This document shows positions 1-8,203 of a stretch of DNA of 52,849 nt, piece after piece. Position numbers and translations under genes: made by a program. The notes below the pieces were generated by a model, which was given only the letters and a program-made list of their open reading frames with translations, ran no database searches and was not told the DNA's origin. Position 1 is the stretch's first letter; each line of letters begins with the position of its first letter. The DNA comes from an uncultured Clostridia bacterium (GTDB taxonomy: Bacteria > Bacillota > Clostridia > UMGS1883), in assembly GCA_947589005.1 (NCBI GenBank), contig CANPZO010000017.1, positions 1 to 52,849 of the forward strand, written 5' to 3'.

Positions 1-127
1 CATTCTACCAGAGTTTTGTGAGCATGTCTATATTTTTTGCTCTTTTCTGATTTTGCGAAAAATATTATACCTTATCGCAAAGCCCGTCTCCGTTCCGACA
101 TTTTCTGCGGAAAAGTCGTCACTCGAG

Positions 128-345
128 GGCTTGCCCCTCCTTTTTCGCAAAAGGTCACGTTCGCGTCGCCTGCTTCGGGCCTAAAGCGGCCCTCGCTGCG
201 GCTTTGGCTCACTACCAACCTTTTGCGAGCTTTTTGTCCGTCGTGTAGGGCGGCTTGCCCTCAAGCCGCCGAAAAAATTTAAGAGAAGTCGCCGCAAGCG
301 AAGTGAGGCTTGCGACGACGTCGTTCTGCACGATTTTTTTGCCGG
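128..345 (+). repeat. Dispersed repeat family, copy 1
   Basis: Segment 137-242 (CGCAAAAGG ... CTCACTACCAACCTTTTGCGAG) is the reverse complement, with a short insertion, of 16764-16850. Segment 246-330 (GTAGGGCGG, hairpin GGCGGCTTG/CAAGCCGCC, then GCCGCAAGCGAAG ... CTTGCGACGAC) is a direct copy of 10434-10512. The right end at 321-340 (TTCTGCACGATTTTTTT) resembles the terminal inverted repeat of the 16479-17059 element but lacks its last bases. Seen directly by comparing the copies; function unknown. Confidence 0.8.
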
Positions 346-435
346 CTGGCCTCAATATCCATGTAACAAAAAGTCAATCACGTTTCTTGCTCTCAAAACC
401 GCAATTTTTAACGAAAACGAGCCATCGGAGAACGG

Positions 436-641
436 TGTGGAATTTTGTCGAAATTTGCCACAGGGGGATGTTGAAAACCGGCGGAAAAACCGCCAAATAA
501 TTATGTCAACCGCGCCGAAATGCCGTGCTTTGGGGGTTTATAATTTATCCACATTTGAACTTTACTTTCTGTGGAAACTGTGGAAAAATTCTGTGGATAA
601 CCTAAAACAGGGACTTTTTTATGTGGAAAACCTGTGGAAAA
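436..641. other. Cluster of DnaA-box-like nonamers (possible origin-type element)
   Basis: Two perfect consensus boxes are present: TTATCCACA at 545-553 and its complement TGTGGATAA at 592-600. Near-consensus boxes of the form TGTGGAAAA/C lie at 570-578, 579-587, 622-630 and 633-641, with a weaker TGTGGAATT at 436-444. Six sites fall in 97 bp, five in the same orientation and 9 to 13 bp apart within groups. An AT-rich stretch follows at about 665-765. This is the layout of a DnaA-binding region with an adjacent unwinding element, but no dnaA, dnaN or rpmH is in view, so an origin is an inference. It could also be a DnaA-titration site. Confidence 0.5.
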
Positions 642-764
642 CTTATGCCGGCCTTCAAGTTATGTAAACGCTGGTTAACATAATAATTTAATTTTTGCAT
701 AATTATTTAAACCTCGAATAAAAAAATTAGTGTAAATTTACAAAACTTTTTGGAGATATAGTAG

Positions 765-793
765 TTGACAGGCCCGAAAAACAGTGATATAAT
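765..793 (+). promoter_or_regulatory. Sigma-A promoter of pdxST
   Basis: TTGACA at 765-770 and TATAAT at 788-793 are both perfect consensus, with a 17-bp spacer and an extended TG one base before the -10. It lies about 43 bp upstream of the pdxS start. Confidence 0.9.
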
Positions 794-835
794 ATGTAAG
801 AATATCAGATTACATAGTGAAAGGATAGGATATAA

Positions 836-1708
836 ATGGACAACCGTTACGAGCTTAATAAAAATTTGGCGCAGATGCTCAAGGGCGGAGTTATAATGGA
901 CGTCACCACTCCCGAGCAGGCCAGGATAGCTCAGGAGGCCGGCGCCTGCGCGGTTATGGCGCTGGAGCGCATACCCGCCGACATACGCGCCGCCGGCGGC
1001 GTTTCCCGCATGAGCGACCCGGCCATGATAAAGGGCATACAGGAGGCCGTTTCCATACCGGTCATGGCCAAGTGCCGCATTGGGCATTTTGTCGAGGCTC
1101 AGCTCCTCGAGGCCATTGAGATAGACTATATAGACGAGTCGGAGGTTCTTTCTCCCGCCGACGACAAATATCACATCGACAAGACCCGGTTCAAGGTGCC
1201 CTTTGTCTGCGGGGCCAAGGATTTGGGCGAGGCTCTCCGCCGCATTAACGAGGGCGCCAGCATGATCCGCACCAAGGGCGAGCCTGGCACCGGCGACGTT
1301 GTCCAGGCAGTGCGCCATATGCGCATGATGCAGAGCGAGATACGCCGCCTTGTTTCCATGCGCGAGGACGAGCTTTTCGACGCGGCCAAGCTCCTTCAGG
1401 TGCCCTATGATTTGGTAAAATATGTTCACGAAAACGGCAAGCTCCCCGTTGTAAACTTTGCCGCCGGCGGCGTGGCCACTCCCGCCGACGCTGCCCTTAT
1501 GATGCAGCTGGGCGCCGAGGGCGTTTTTGTGGGCAGCGGCATTTTCAAGAGCGGCAACCCCGCCAAGCGCGCCGCCGCCATCGTCAAGGCCGTCACCAAC
1601 TACACCGACGCCAAGCTCATCGCCCAGCTCAGCGAAAATCTGGGCGATGCCATGGTCGGCATCAACGAACAGGAAATCGAGCTCCTGATGGCTGAGAGGG
1701 GAAAATAA
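836..1708 (+). CDS. pdxS: Pyridoxal 5'-phosphate synthase, synthase subunit PdxS
   Basis: PdxS builds pyridoxal 5'-phosphate from ribose 5-phosphate, glyceraldehyde 3-phosphate and ammonia, the ammonia coming from PdxT (established for the family). The 290-residue protein has full family length. The two catalytic lysines are visible: K79 in MAKCRIGH, which forms the ribose 5-phosphate Schiff base, and K147 in RTKGEPGTG, the second lysine; D22 is also kept. The start is preceded by GAAAGGATAGGA. The gene is cotranscribed with pdxT, whose start lies one base after this stop, and has its own strong promoter. Nothing unusual in the protein. Confidence 0.97.
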   Translation: MDNRYELNKNLAQMLKGGVIMDVTTPEQARIAQEAGACAVMALERIPADIRAAGGVSRMSDPAMIKGIQEAVSIPVMAKCRIGHFVEAQLLEAIEIDYIDESEVLSPADDKYHIDKTRFKVPFVCGAKDLGEALRRINEGASMIRTKGEPGTGDVVQAVRHMRMMQSEIRRLVSMREDELFDAAKLLQVPYDLVKYVHENGKLPVVNFAAGGVATPADAALMMQLGAEGVFVGSGIFKSGNPAKRAAAIVKAVTNYTDAKLIAQLSENLGDAMVGINEQEIELLMAERGK

Positions 1709-1709
1709 A

Positions 1710-2282
1710 ATGACCGTTGCCGTTTTAGCGGTTCAGGGAGATTTTGCCGAGCACGAGGCAATGCTTCGCCGGCTTGGGGCCGAGGTGTTCGAGATAAGGG
1801 AAAAGGCCGACCTTGACCGCCCCTTCGACGGCCTTGTGCTGCCCGGCGGCGAAAGCACCGTCCAGGGCAAGCTCCTGCGTGAGCTTGGGCTGTTCGAGCC
1901 GCTGAGGGGAAAAATACTTGCGGGGACGCCGGTTTTCGGCACCTGCGCCGGGCTGATACTCCTGGCCGAGCGCCTGTCAAATGACGAAAACGTCTATTTC
2001 GCCGCCCTGCCCGTCACCGTCCGCCGCAACGCCTACGGCCGTCAGCTCGGCAGCTTCTACGCCGAGGAGGACTTCAAGGGCGTTGGCAAAATACCCATGA
2101 CCTTTATTCGCGCCCCCTATATCGAAAGCGCCGCCGGAGATGTGGACGTGCTCGCCAAGGTGGACGGCAACATCGTGGCCGCCCGCCGCGGAAATGTTTT
2201 GGGCATATCCTTCCACCCAGAGGTTGACGGAGATTTGTCGGTGCACAAGTATTTTCTGGATATGGTTCAGGGTAATATGTAA
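1710..2282 (+). CDS. pdxT: Pyridoxal 5'-phosphate synthase, glutaminase subunit PdxT
   Basis: Class I glutamine amidotransferase that hydrolyses glutamine and channels ammonia to PdxS. The 190 residues match the family. The nucleophile C79 sits in GTCAG, and the rest of the triad is H169 and E171 in SFHPEVDGD. The glycine-rich PGGEST segment at 45-50 is typical of PdxT. It begins one base after pdxS, so the two are translationally linked and made in fixed proportion. An intrinsic terminator follows at once. Confidence 0.97.
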   Translation: MTVAVLAVQGDFAEHEAMLRRLGAEVFEIREKADLDRPFDGLVLPGGESTVQGKLLRELGLFEPLRGKILAGTPVFGTCAGLILLAERLSNDENVYFAALPVTVRRNAYGRQLGSFYAEEDFKGVGKIPMTFIRAPYIESAAGDVDVLAKVDGNIVAARRGNVLGISFHPEVDGDLSVHKYFLDMVQGNM

Positions 2283-2290
2283 TATTTAAG

Positions 2291-2317
2291 AAAAAGCCGC
2301 TCTCGGAGCGGCTTTTT
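2291..2317 (+). terminator. Intrinsic terminator of pdxST
   Basis: A perfect 12-bp stem (AAAAAGCCGCTC / GAGCGGCTTTTT) with a three-base loop ends in a T run. A 27-bp stretch of it is repeated exactly at 2527-2553. Confidence 0.9.
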
Positions 2318-2352
2318 GACTGTCGATAAAGTCGATTTCTTTGCCGGATTTT

Positions 2353-2490
2353 GTAGGGGAGCGCATTGCGCTCCCGCTTGCACGGATTTATGGTGATAAA
2401 TATACGATTTTATGAATATATTTGATTGTAATATCATTTATCGTTGTCAATATAAACGTTTAATGGCGGGCGGCCGATGACCGCCCCTAC
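2353..2490. repeat. Small MITE-like element with GTAGGGG ends
   Basis: The 138-bp segment begins with GTAGGGG (2353-2359) and ends with the inverted CCCCTAC (2484-2490). Each end is part of a palindrome: GGGAGCGC/GCGCTCCC at 2357-2375 and GGGCGG/CCGCCC near 2468-2487. The middle is AT-rich with no reading frame. Two identical 27-bp copies of the pdxT terminator lie outside it. Most simply a small nonautonomous repeat in the pdxT-alaS gap; the family is not identified. Confidence 0.55.
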
Positions 2491-2526
2491 ATTATCAAAG
2501 CTACATTTTTGTTTTTCGACAATCTG

Positions 2527-2553
2527 AAAGCCGCTCTCGGAGCGGCTTTTTGA
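2527..2553 (+). terminator. Second copy of the pdxT terminator
   Basis: Identical over 27 bases to 2293-2319, including stem, loop and T run. It is followed by the alaS promoter and may insulate alaS from upstream transcription. Confidence 0.7.
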
Positions 2554-2649
2554 ATTAGACGCGCTGATAGACGCGCCGCCGTACCGTTTTTTCGGCGGGG
2601 CCTTTGAATGCGAGCGATATATCCGTGCCTAAATTCATCAAAAAACGTA

Positions 2650-2678
2650 TTGACAAAACCGCAATAAAATTATATAAT
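2650..2678 (+). promoter_or_regulatory. Sigma-A promoter of alaS
   Basis: TTGACA at 2650-2655 and TATAAT at 2673-2678, both consensus, with a 17-bp spacer. The leader to the start codon is only about 35 bases, so there is no room for a T-box. Confidence 0.9.
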
Positions 2679-2720
2679 AACAAAGATAAAGCAGTATTTT
2701 TATATTGGAGTTGACAATAG

Positions 2721-5357
2721 ATGCAAAAATTGGGAGTAAACGAGATAAGGGAAAAATTCCTGAGCTTTTTTGAGTCAAAGGGCTGTCTGAGGCTGGACAG
2801 CTTTTCGCTGGTGCCAAAAAACGACGCCAGCCTGTTATTGATAAATTCCGGCATGGCGCCCATGAAGGCATGGTTCACCGGGGCGGAGACCCCGCCGCGG
2901 CGCAGGGTCACCACCTGCCAAAAGTGCATCCGCACCCCCGACATCGAGCGCGTGGGCCACACCGCCCGCCACGGCACGTTCTTTGAAATGCTGGGCAACT
3001 TCTCCTTCGGCGACTACTTTAAGAGAGAGGCCACGGCCTGGGCATGGGAATTTTTCACCAAGGTGATGGAAATACCCGAGGAAAAGCTTTGGGTTTCGGT
3101 ATATGAAAACGACGACGAGGCCGCCGATATCTGGGTCAACGAGGTCGGCGTAAGGCCCGAGCGCATAGTCCGTCTGGGCAAGGAGGACAACTTCTGGGAG
3201 CACGGCACCGGCCCCTGCGGTCCCTGCTCGGAGATATACTATGACCGCGGCGAGGAGTTCGGCTGCGGCTCTCCGACCTGCGGCGTGGGCTGCGACTGCG
3301 ACCGCTTTATGGAGGTTTGGAATTTGGTGTTCACCCAGTTCGACAAGGACGAGCAGGGCAACTACAATCCCCTTCCCAAGCCCAATATCGACACCGGCAT
3401 GGGCCTTGAGCGTCTTGCCGTGGTAATGCAGGGCGTCAACAACCTCTTCGAGGTGGACACCGTGCAGGACGTTATGAGGCATATTTCCCGCATCGCGGGC
3501 GTCAACTATAAGGAAAACGAAAAGGCCGACGTTTCTCTCCGCGTAATTACCGACCACATCCGCAGCACCGTGATGATGGTAAGCGACGGCGTTATCCCCT
3601 CCAACGAGGGCCGGGGCTACGTGCTGCGGCGGCTGCTGCGCAGGGCCGCGAGACACGGCAAGCTGCTGGGCATCGACCGGCGATTCCTCAGCGAGGTGGC
3701 CGATACGGTCATCGACTCCTCGAAGTCCGCTTATCCGGAGCTGGACGAAAAGCGGGAGTACATCAAGCGCATCATCGAAAAGGAAGAGGAACGCTTCGAC
3801 GCCACCATAGAGGGCGGTCTTGTGGTGCTCGAGCAGTATATAGAGGAGGCCGAGGCCGCCGGAAATAAGGAGCTGACCGGCGCTATGGCCTTTAAGCTCC
3901 ACGACACCTACGGCTTTCCGCTGGATTTGACAATCGAAATGGCCCAGGAAAAGGGCCTCGGCGTGGACGTCGAGGGCTTCAACAGGGCCATGGCCGAGCA
4001 GAAGGCCGCCGCCAAAGCCGCCAGGAAGGAAGGCTCCAGCTGGGAGGGAGACGAGAGCTACGAGTTTGAGGACGCCTCCGCTACCGTGTTTGTGGGCTAT
4101 GATAGCCTTGAGGCCCGGTCCGTAATTTCGGGCATAGTTTCGGAGGGCGAGGTCAGCGCCGAGATAGGCGAGGGCGAAAAAGGACTTATCGTTGCCGAAA
4201 AAACTCCCTTTTACGCCGAGATGGGCGGTCAGGTCGGCGACGTCGGCGTAATATTCAATGACGGCGCGGCCGCCGAGGTGACAAATACCACCAAGACCGG
4301 CGACGGCCTGTACCTCCACGAGGTGACCGTAAAGAGGGGGACGTTCAGTCTCGGGGACGGCGTGACCCTTCAGGTCAACGCGAAAAACAGGGCGGCCATC
4401 TGCCGCAACCACACCGCCACACACCTTTTGGACAAGGCTTTGCGAGATGTGCTGGGCGCTCATGTGGCGCAGGCCGGCTCCCTTGTTTCCGCCGAAAAGC
4501 TCCGCTTCGACTTCTCTCACTTTGAGGCCATGACGCCGGAGCAGATAAAGACCGTCGAGGGTATAGTCAATGAAAAAATACTCGACGCCATCGACGTGGA
4601 CGTTAAGGAGCTTCCCATAGACGAGGCCAAAAAGCTGGGGGCCATCGCCCTGTTCGGCGAAAAGTACGGCGATGTGGTGAGAGTGGTTTCCGCCGGCGAC
4701 TACAGCGTTGAATTCTGCGGAGGCACCCACCTGACAAATACGGCTCAGTGCGGTCTGTTCAAGATACTTTCCGAGGGCGGCGTTGCCGCCGGAGTCCGCC
4801 GTATCGAGGCCATCACCGGCGGCGGCGTGCTGAAATATATAGGGGAGAGGGACGCCCTTGTGGACAGTCTCTGCTCCACCCTCAAGACCTCCGAGGCCGA
4901 GCTGACCCACAAGGCCGAGGGACTGATGGATGATTTGAAGATGGCGAAAAGAGCCGCCGAGGCGGTGGCCGCGCAGATGGCCAACGCCAAGGCCAACAAC
5001 CTCATGGCCGCGGCCAGAGAAATAGGCGGAGTTTCACTCTTTGTCACTCAAAACGACGGGGCGTCGGTTGACGAACTGAAGAAAATGGGCGACGCCGTTA
5101 AGGAGCGCAATTCCTGCTGTGTGGTTGTCCTCGCCACCAATAATGACGGCAAGATAACCTTTGTGGCTATGGCCACAAAGGAGGCCGTGGACAGGGGCGT
5201 ACACGCGGGCAAGATAATCAAGGAGATAACCGCCATCGCCGGCGGCAGCGGCGGCGGCAAGCCCGACATGGCCCAGGGCGGCGGCAGGGACGCCGACAAG
5301 ATAGACAACGCCCTGGCCGTTGTGGACGAGATAGTCGCAAAGCAGATAGGGGCGTAA
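2721..5357 (+). CDS. alaS: Alanine--tRNA ligase
   Basis: Charges tRNA-Ala with alanine in the cytosol and clears Ser/Gly mischarging. The 878 residues are the full bacterial length. The N-terminal class II catalytic domain runs to about residue 440. The editing domain carries the zinc motif H564-x3-H568 (in NHTATHLL) and C666-x3-H670 (in CGGTH). The C-terminal oligomerisation/C-Ala domain ends in a glycine-rich GGSGGGKPDMAQGGG segment typical of AlaS. TTGGAG lies upstream of the start. Monocistronic promoter; the HIT gene follows 27 bp later and may be cotranscribed. Confidence 0.98.
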   Translation: MQKLGVNEIREKFLSFFESKGCLRLDSFSLVPKNDASLLLINSGMAPMKAWFTGAETPPRRRVTTCQKCIRTPDIERVGHTARHGTFFEMLGNFSFGDYFKREATAWAWEFFTKVMEIPEEKLWVSVYENDDEAADIWVNEVGVRPERIVRLGKEDNFWEHGTGPCGPCSEIYYDRGEEFGCGSPTCGVGCDCDRFMEVWNLVFTQFDKDEQGNYNPLPKPNIDTGMGLERLAVVMQGVNNLFEVDTVQDVMRHISRIAGVNYKENEKADVSLRVITDHIRSTVMMVSDGVIPSNEGRGYVLRRLLRRAARHGKLLGIDRRFLSEVADTVIDSSKSAYPELDEKREYIKRIIEKEEERFDATIEGGLVVLEQYIEEAEAAGNKELTGAMAFKLHDTYGFPLDLTIEMAQEKGLGVDVEGFNRAMAEQKAAAKAARKEGSSWEGDESYEFEDASATVFVGYDSLEARSVISGIVSEGEVSAEIGEGEKGLIVAEKTPFYAEMGGQVGDVGVIFNDGAAAEVTNTTKTGDGLYLHEVTVKRGTFSLGDGVTLQVNAKNRAAICRNHTATHLLDKALRDVLGAHVAQAGSLVSAEKLRFDFSHFEAMTPEQIKTVEGIVNEKILDAIDVDVKELPIDEAKKLGAIALFGEKYGDVVRVVSAGDYSVEFCGGTHLTNTAQCGLFKILSEGGVAAGVRRIEAITGGGVLKYIGERDALVDSLCSTLKTSEAELTHKAEGLMDDLKMAKRAAEAVAAQMANAKANNLMAAAREIGGVSLFVTQNDGASVDELKKMGDAVKERNSCCVVVLATNNDGKITFVAMATKEAVDRGVHAGKIIKEITAIAGGSGGGKPDMAQGGGRDADKIDNALAVVDEIVAKQIGA

Positions 5358-5384
5358 AGAAATATAAGAAGGGAGAATGATAAT

Positions 5385-5726
5385 ATGGACTGCCTGTTCT
5401 GTAAAATTATCGCAGGGGAGATACCCTCGGCCAAGGTTTACGAAAACGACAAGGTATACGCCTTTCGGGACATAAATCCCGAGGCGCCGGTGCATGTGCT
5501 CATCGTGCCGAAGGAGCATATCGCCTCGGCCAACGAGCTTACGGCGGAAAACGCCGGCATCGTCGCCGACATCTTCCTCGCGGCCAAGGAAATTGCCGCT
5601 AACGAGGGCATAGCCGAGGGCGGTTACCGCATAGTGAACAACTGCGGCGCCGACGGCGGCCAGACCGTGGGACACCTCCACTTCCATATGCTTGGCGGCC
5701 GCGGCCTCGCCTGGCCTCCGGGCTGA
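5385..5726 (+). CDS. HIT family (HinT-type) nucleotide hydrolase
   Basis: Small purine-nucleoside phosphoramidase/nucleotide hydrolase of the histidine-triad superfamily. The 113 residues match bacterial HinT. The triad is H97, H99 and H101 in GHLHFHMLGG near the C-terminus. C3 and C6 in the N-terminal MDCLFCKI resemble the partial zinc site seen in some HinT proteins. GGGAG precedes the start. It lies closely downstream of alaS; HinT hydrolyses aminoacyl-adenylates in vitro in several organisms, so the pairing is plausible, but that link is inference. Confidence 0.93.
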   Translation: MDCLFCKIIAGEIPSAKVYENDKVYAFRDINPEAPVHVLIVPKEHIASANELTAENAGIVADIFLAAKEIAANEGIAEGGYRIVNNCGADGGQTVGHLHFHMLGGRGLAWPPG

Positions 5727-5755
5727 TAAACCATATCAAATTGGGGGATGATAGC

Positions 5756-6220
5756 GTGAAGGTCCTCATTATTGTTGACTCGACCCACAGGGGAAACACC
5801 ATGAAAATAGCCAAGGCTATGGCCGAGGCGGTGCCCGCGAAGGTCGTCACCGTGGAGGGCTCCGCCAAATACGAGCTTGACGGCTTCGACGTCGTCGGCT
5901 TCGGCGGAGGCATATATTTCGGCAAACATTCGGCCAAGCTCATAAATCTGGCGGAAAAGCGCGTCGGCCGACGGACGGCCACCTTTGTGTTTTCCACCAG
6001 CGGCACCGGCAGCTTTGAAAAGAACAACAGCGCCCTTGCCGGACTGCTTAAGCGTAAAAGCCGGGCAGTACTTGGCTCCTTCGGCTGCAAGGGACTGGAC
6101 GAGTTCGCCATATTCAGGCTTTTCGGCGGGCTCAACAAGGGCCGCCCCGACGGTACGGATTTGGAAAACGCCCGCCGCTTCATGCTGAGCGTCGCCGACC
6201 GTTACTGTGAGCTTGAATAA
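5756..6220 (+). CDS. Flavodoxin family protein
   Basis: A 154-residue protein with a flavodoxin fold: first strand KVLIIVDST, then the phosphate loop STHRGNT that would hold FMN, an alternating alpha/beta pattern, and VFSTSGTG at the second ribityl/isoalloxazine loop. I choose GTG at 5756 because GGGGGAT lies 7 bases upstream; a TTG fifteen bases earlier in frame has no ribosome binding site. Likely a low-potential electron carrier or flavodoxin-like reductase. Partner unknown. It lies 29 bp after the HIT gene and may share its transcript. Confidence 0.85.
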   Translation: MKVLIIVDSTHRGNTMKIAKAMAEAVPAKVVTVEGSAKYELDGFDVVGFGGGIYFGKHSAKLINLAEKRVGRRTATFVFSTSGTGSFEKNNSALAGLLKRKSRAVLGSFGCKGLDEFAIFRLFGGLNKGRPDGTDLENARRFMLSVADRYCELE

Positions 6221-6248
6221 TATTAGCAAAAAATATTGCAAAAACCAC

Positions 6249-6276
6249 TTGACATATTGCAATTATGTGGTATAAT
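6249..6276 (+). promoter_or_regulatory. Sigma-A promoter of rpsU
   Basis: TTGACA at 6249-6254 and TATAAT at 6271-6276 with a 16-bp spacer and an extended TG at 6268-6269. Confidence 0.88.
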
Positions 6277-6334
6277 TATTATGTCACTATATGCGGTAAC
6301 TATTTCTTTAGGAGCTGCGAGGGGAGGGTTAGAG

Positions 6335-6511
6335 ATGTCCGAGGTAAGAGTTAAGGAAAACGAATCTTTAGATAGTGCCCTTAGAAGATTTAAACGCTCT
6401 TGCGCAAAGGCGGGCGTAATTTCCGAAGTTCGTAAAAGAGAACATTACGAAAAGCCCAGTGTAAGGCGTAAAAAGAAGTCCGAAGCGGCTAGGAAAAGAA
6501 AGTATAAATAA
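6335..6511 (+). CDS. rpsU: 30S ribosomal protein S21
   Basis: Small basic ribosomal protein of 58 residues, the usual Bacillota length. It begins [20 protein letters not shown] and ends in a Lys/Arg-rich tail, both typical of bS21. The start at 6335 is chosen because the protein then begins exactly as in the family and GGGGAGGG lies upstream; a frame extending to 6236 would overlap the promoter. It has its own promoter and terminator and is not next to dnaG or yqeY as in many relatives. Confidence 0.96.
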   Translation: MSEVRVKENESLDSALRRFKRSCAKAGVISEVRKREHYEKPSVRRKKKSEAARKRKYK

Positions 6512-6513
6512 AA

Positions 6514-6548
6514 AGTGCGCCCACATACGACAAGTATGTGGGCACTCT
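6514..6548 (+). terminator. Intrinsic terminator of rpsU
   Basis: Perfect 10-bp stem GCCCACATAC (6519-6528) / GTATGTGGGC (6534-6543) with a five-base loop, extended by AGTGC/GCACT. The T run is weak. Confidence 0.75.
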
Positions 6549-6569
6549 TGTATCAGGTTGGTGTAGACA

Positions 6570-7031
6570 ATGAAAATACGCCGTATGTATCCCGGCGAGG
6601 GGAAAAGGCTGGCGGTCCTTCTGTACGAGTCCGTCCACCGTCTGGCCGCCGGGGATTACAGCCCCGAGGAGCTGGAGGCATGGGCTCCGGAAAAAATGGA
6701 CGTCCCCAGGCTCAACCGCTCGCTCATGCTCCACGTCACCTTTGTCGCGGAGGAGCTGGGCCGCCCCGTGGGATTTATCTGCATCGAGCGGGACGGTTAC
6801 ATAAACCGCCTTTTTACGCATCCGGACTTCACGCGCCGGGGCGTTGCCACCGCCCTGCTTGAAAGGGCCGAGGTCTGGGCCGGGAAGCGCGGGCTTAGGC
6901 GGGTCTTTCTCTCCGCCAGCAAGACCGGCCGGGATTTTTACCTTAAAAACGGTTTTTCGATTTGCGGCGTAGAAAAGACCGAGCGGCGCGGAGTTGTGTT
7001 TGAAAATAAGATAATGGAAAAATTTATATAG
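6570..7031 (+). CDS. GNAT family N-acetyltransferase
   Basis: A 153-residue acetyl-CoA-dependent acyltransferase fold. The acetyl-CoA pyrophosphate-binding motif A is TRRGVATALLERAE around residues 88-101, preceded by the conserved strand INRLFTHPDF. The C-terminal YLKNGFSICGVEK is the typical GNAT motif B. The substrate cannot be told from sequence. The start has only a weak ribosome binding site (AGGTTGG). It lies just after the rpsU terminator and 46 bp before ung. Confidence 0.88.
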   Translation: MKIRRMYPGEGKRLAVLLYESVHRLAAGDYSPEELEAWAPEKMDVPRLNRSLMLHVTFVAEELGRPVGFICIERDGYINRLFTHPDFTRRGVATALLERAEVWAGKRGLRRVFLSASKTGRDFYLKNGFSICGVEKTERRGVVFENKIMEKFI

Positions 7032-7077
7032 AGCGCAAAACTGAGCCGCGTTTGCGGCGGAGCGGAGGTTTGATACC

Positions 7078-7752
7078 ATGGTCAGGCTTGGCAACGATTG
7101 GGACGAGATAATCGGCGGCGAGTTTCAAAAGGAATATTATCTGAAGCTGCGGGAATTTCTCAAGGAGGAATATTCTCGCTACGAGGTTTACCCCAATATG
7201 TACGATATGTTTTCGGCCCTGAAGGTCACCGGCTACGCCGCCGCGAAGGTGGTCGTCATAGGTCAGGACCCTTATCACGAGCCGGGACAGGCCCACGGCA
7301 TGGCCTTTTCCGTCAAGCCCGGCGTGCCCGCGCCGCCCTCTCTCATGAATATTTACAAGGAACTCCGGGACTCGCTCGGCTGCTTTATACCCAACAACGG
7401 CTTCCTGATGCCATGGGCAAAGCAGGGCGTCCTGCTCCTCAATGCGGTCCTGACCGTCAGGCGCGGCGAGGCCGACTCACACAAGGGCAAGGGCTGGGAG
7501 ATATTTACCGACAGCGTCATTTCGGCTCTTAACCGGCGGGATGACCCGGTGGTGTTTCTCCTTTGGGGCAACAACGCCCGGAAAAAGAAGGAGCTTATTG
7601 ACACGGAACGCCACTTTGTATTCGAGGCGGCCCATCCAAGCCCTCTTTCCGCAAGCCGCGGTTTTTTTGGCTGCAACCATTTCGCCAAGGCCAACGAGGC
7701 TCTGATAAGCGTGCTTCGTTCTCCCATAGACTGGCAGATACCCAATATCTGA
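7078..7752 (+). CDS. ung: Uracil-DNA glycosylase
   Basis: Family 1 uracil-DNA glycosylase, removing uracil from DNA at the start of base-excision repair. 224 residues, normal size. The water-activating loop is GQDPYH with D64 and H67, and the DNA-intercalating loop is HPSPLSA with H186; the uracil-specificity region LLLNAVLTVR is also kept. GGAGG lies 9 bases before the ATG. No signs of transfer. Confidence 0.97.
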   Translation: MVRLGNDWDEIIGGEFQKEYYLKLREFLKEEYSRYEVYPNMYDMFSALKVTGYAAAKVVVIGQDPYHEPGQAHGMAFSVKPGVPAPPSLMNIYKELRDSLGCFIPNNGFLMPWAKQGVLLLNAVLTVRRGEADSHKGKGWEIFTDSVISALNRRDDPVVFLLWGNNARKKKELIDTERHFVFEAAHPSPLSASRGFFGCNHFAKANEALISVLRSPIDWQIPNI

Positions 7753-7808
7753 CGAATAAAAACACTCTTTCCGTAAACACTAATTAAAAATTGAAAGGGA
7801 GAGTGTTT

Positions 7809-8162
7809 ATGGATTACATCAAGGCGTTTTTAGTGGGCGGCATTATCTGCGTAATAGGCCAAATAGTCATTGACAAGACTAAGCTGACCCCGGCGAGGCT
7901 CCTGACCGGCTATGTTGTGGGCGGGGTTTTTCTGTCCCTTATAGGGGCGTACAAGCCTCTTGAAAGGTTTGCCGGCGCCGGAGCGACGGTGCCGCTGCTG
8001 GGCTTCGGTCACGCCCTGTATCAGGGAGTGATAAGGGCCGTGGAAAAGGACGGCTTTTTGGGCGTGCTCACCGGCGGCCTGTCGGCCACGGCCGCGGGCA
8101 TCGCGGCGGTGATATTCTTCGCCTTTGTCGCGGCAATCGTCGCAAAGCCGAAAATAAAATAA
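7809..8162 (+). CDS. spoVAE: Stage V sporulation protein AE
   Basis: A 117-residue integral membrane protein with about four hydrophobic segments. AFLVGGIICVIGQIVIDKTK and GAGATVPLLGFGHAL are typical of SpoVAE (the SpoVAEb form). In spore formers SpoVA proteins move Ca-dipicolinate across the spore inner membrane during sporulation and germination. I choose ATG 7809, preceded by GAAAGGGAGAG; a TTG at 7791 in frame would include that ribosome binding site. The usual partners spoVAC and spoVAD are not beside it. Confidence 0.93.
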   Translation: MDYIKAFLVGGIICVIGQIVIDKTKLTPARLLTGYVVGGVFLSLIGAYKPLERFAGAGATVPLLGFGHALYQGVIRAVEKDGFLGVLTGGLSATAAGIAAVIFFAFVAAIVAKPKIK

Positions 8163-8163
8163 T

Positions 8164-8203
8164 AAAAAGGGGACGGTCCTTAAGCGAAACCGGCCCCTTT
8201 TTA
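8164..8203. terminator. Bidirectional terminator between spoVAE and the XRE gene
   Basis: AAAAAGGGG-CGGT pairs with ACCG-CCCCTTTTT around an 11-base loop, with A and T runs on either side, so it can work on both strands. It serves two convergent genes and touches the stop codon of the XRE gene. Confidence 0.85.

Larger units (their letters stand above)
1..764. other. Noncoding region left of pdxS
   Basis: No gene is supported here. Small open frames in this stretch have no recognisable family, no good ribosome binding site, and overlap repeat sequence that recurs elsewhere in the window. The left half (about 128-345) is a copy of the dispersed repeat family; the right half (436-641) holds a cluster of DnaA-box-like nonamers, followed by an AT-rich stretch (about 665-765) that leads into the pdxS promoter. 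Whether a gene begins just left of the window cannot be seen. Confidence 0.7.

Noticed and set aside
37-667. Three short open frames left of pdxS
   Set aside because: They overlap repeat sequence shared with noncoding regions elsewhere and the DnaA-box cluster, and lack ribosome sites.
2679-2720. A T-box or other amino-acid riboswitch before alaS or cysS
   Set aside because: The leaders are about 35 bases and contain no T-box sequence or terminator/antiterminator pair.
2835-4910. A 691-codon open frame opposite alaS, and a similar one opposite cysS (10560-12059)
   Set aside because: Both mirror conserved synthetase genes on the other strand. Their translations are low-information His/Gly/Val-rich text with no family.
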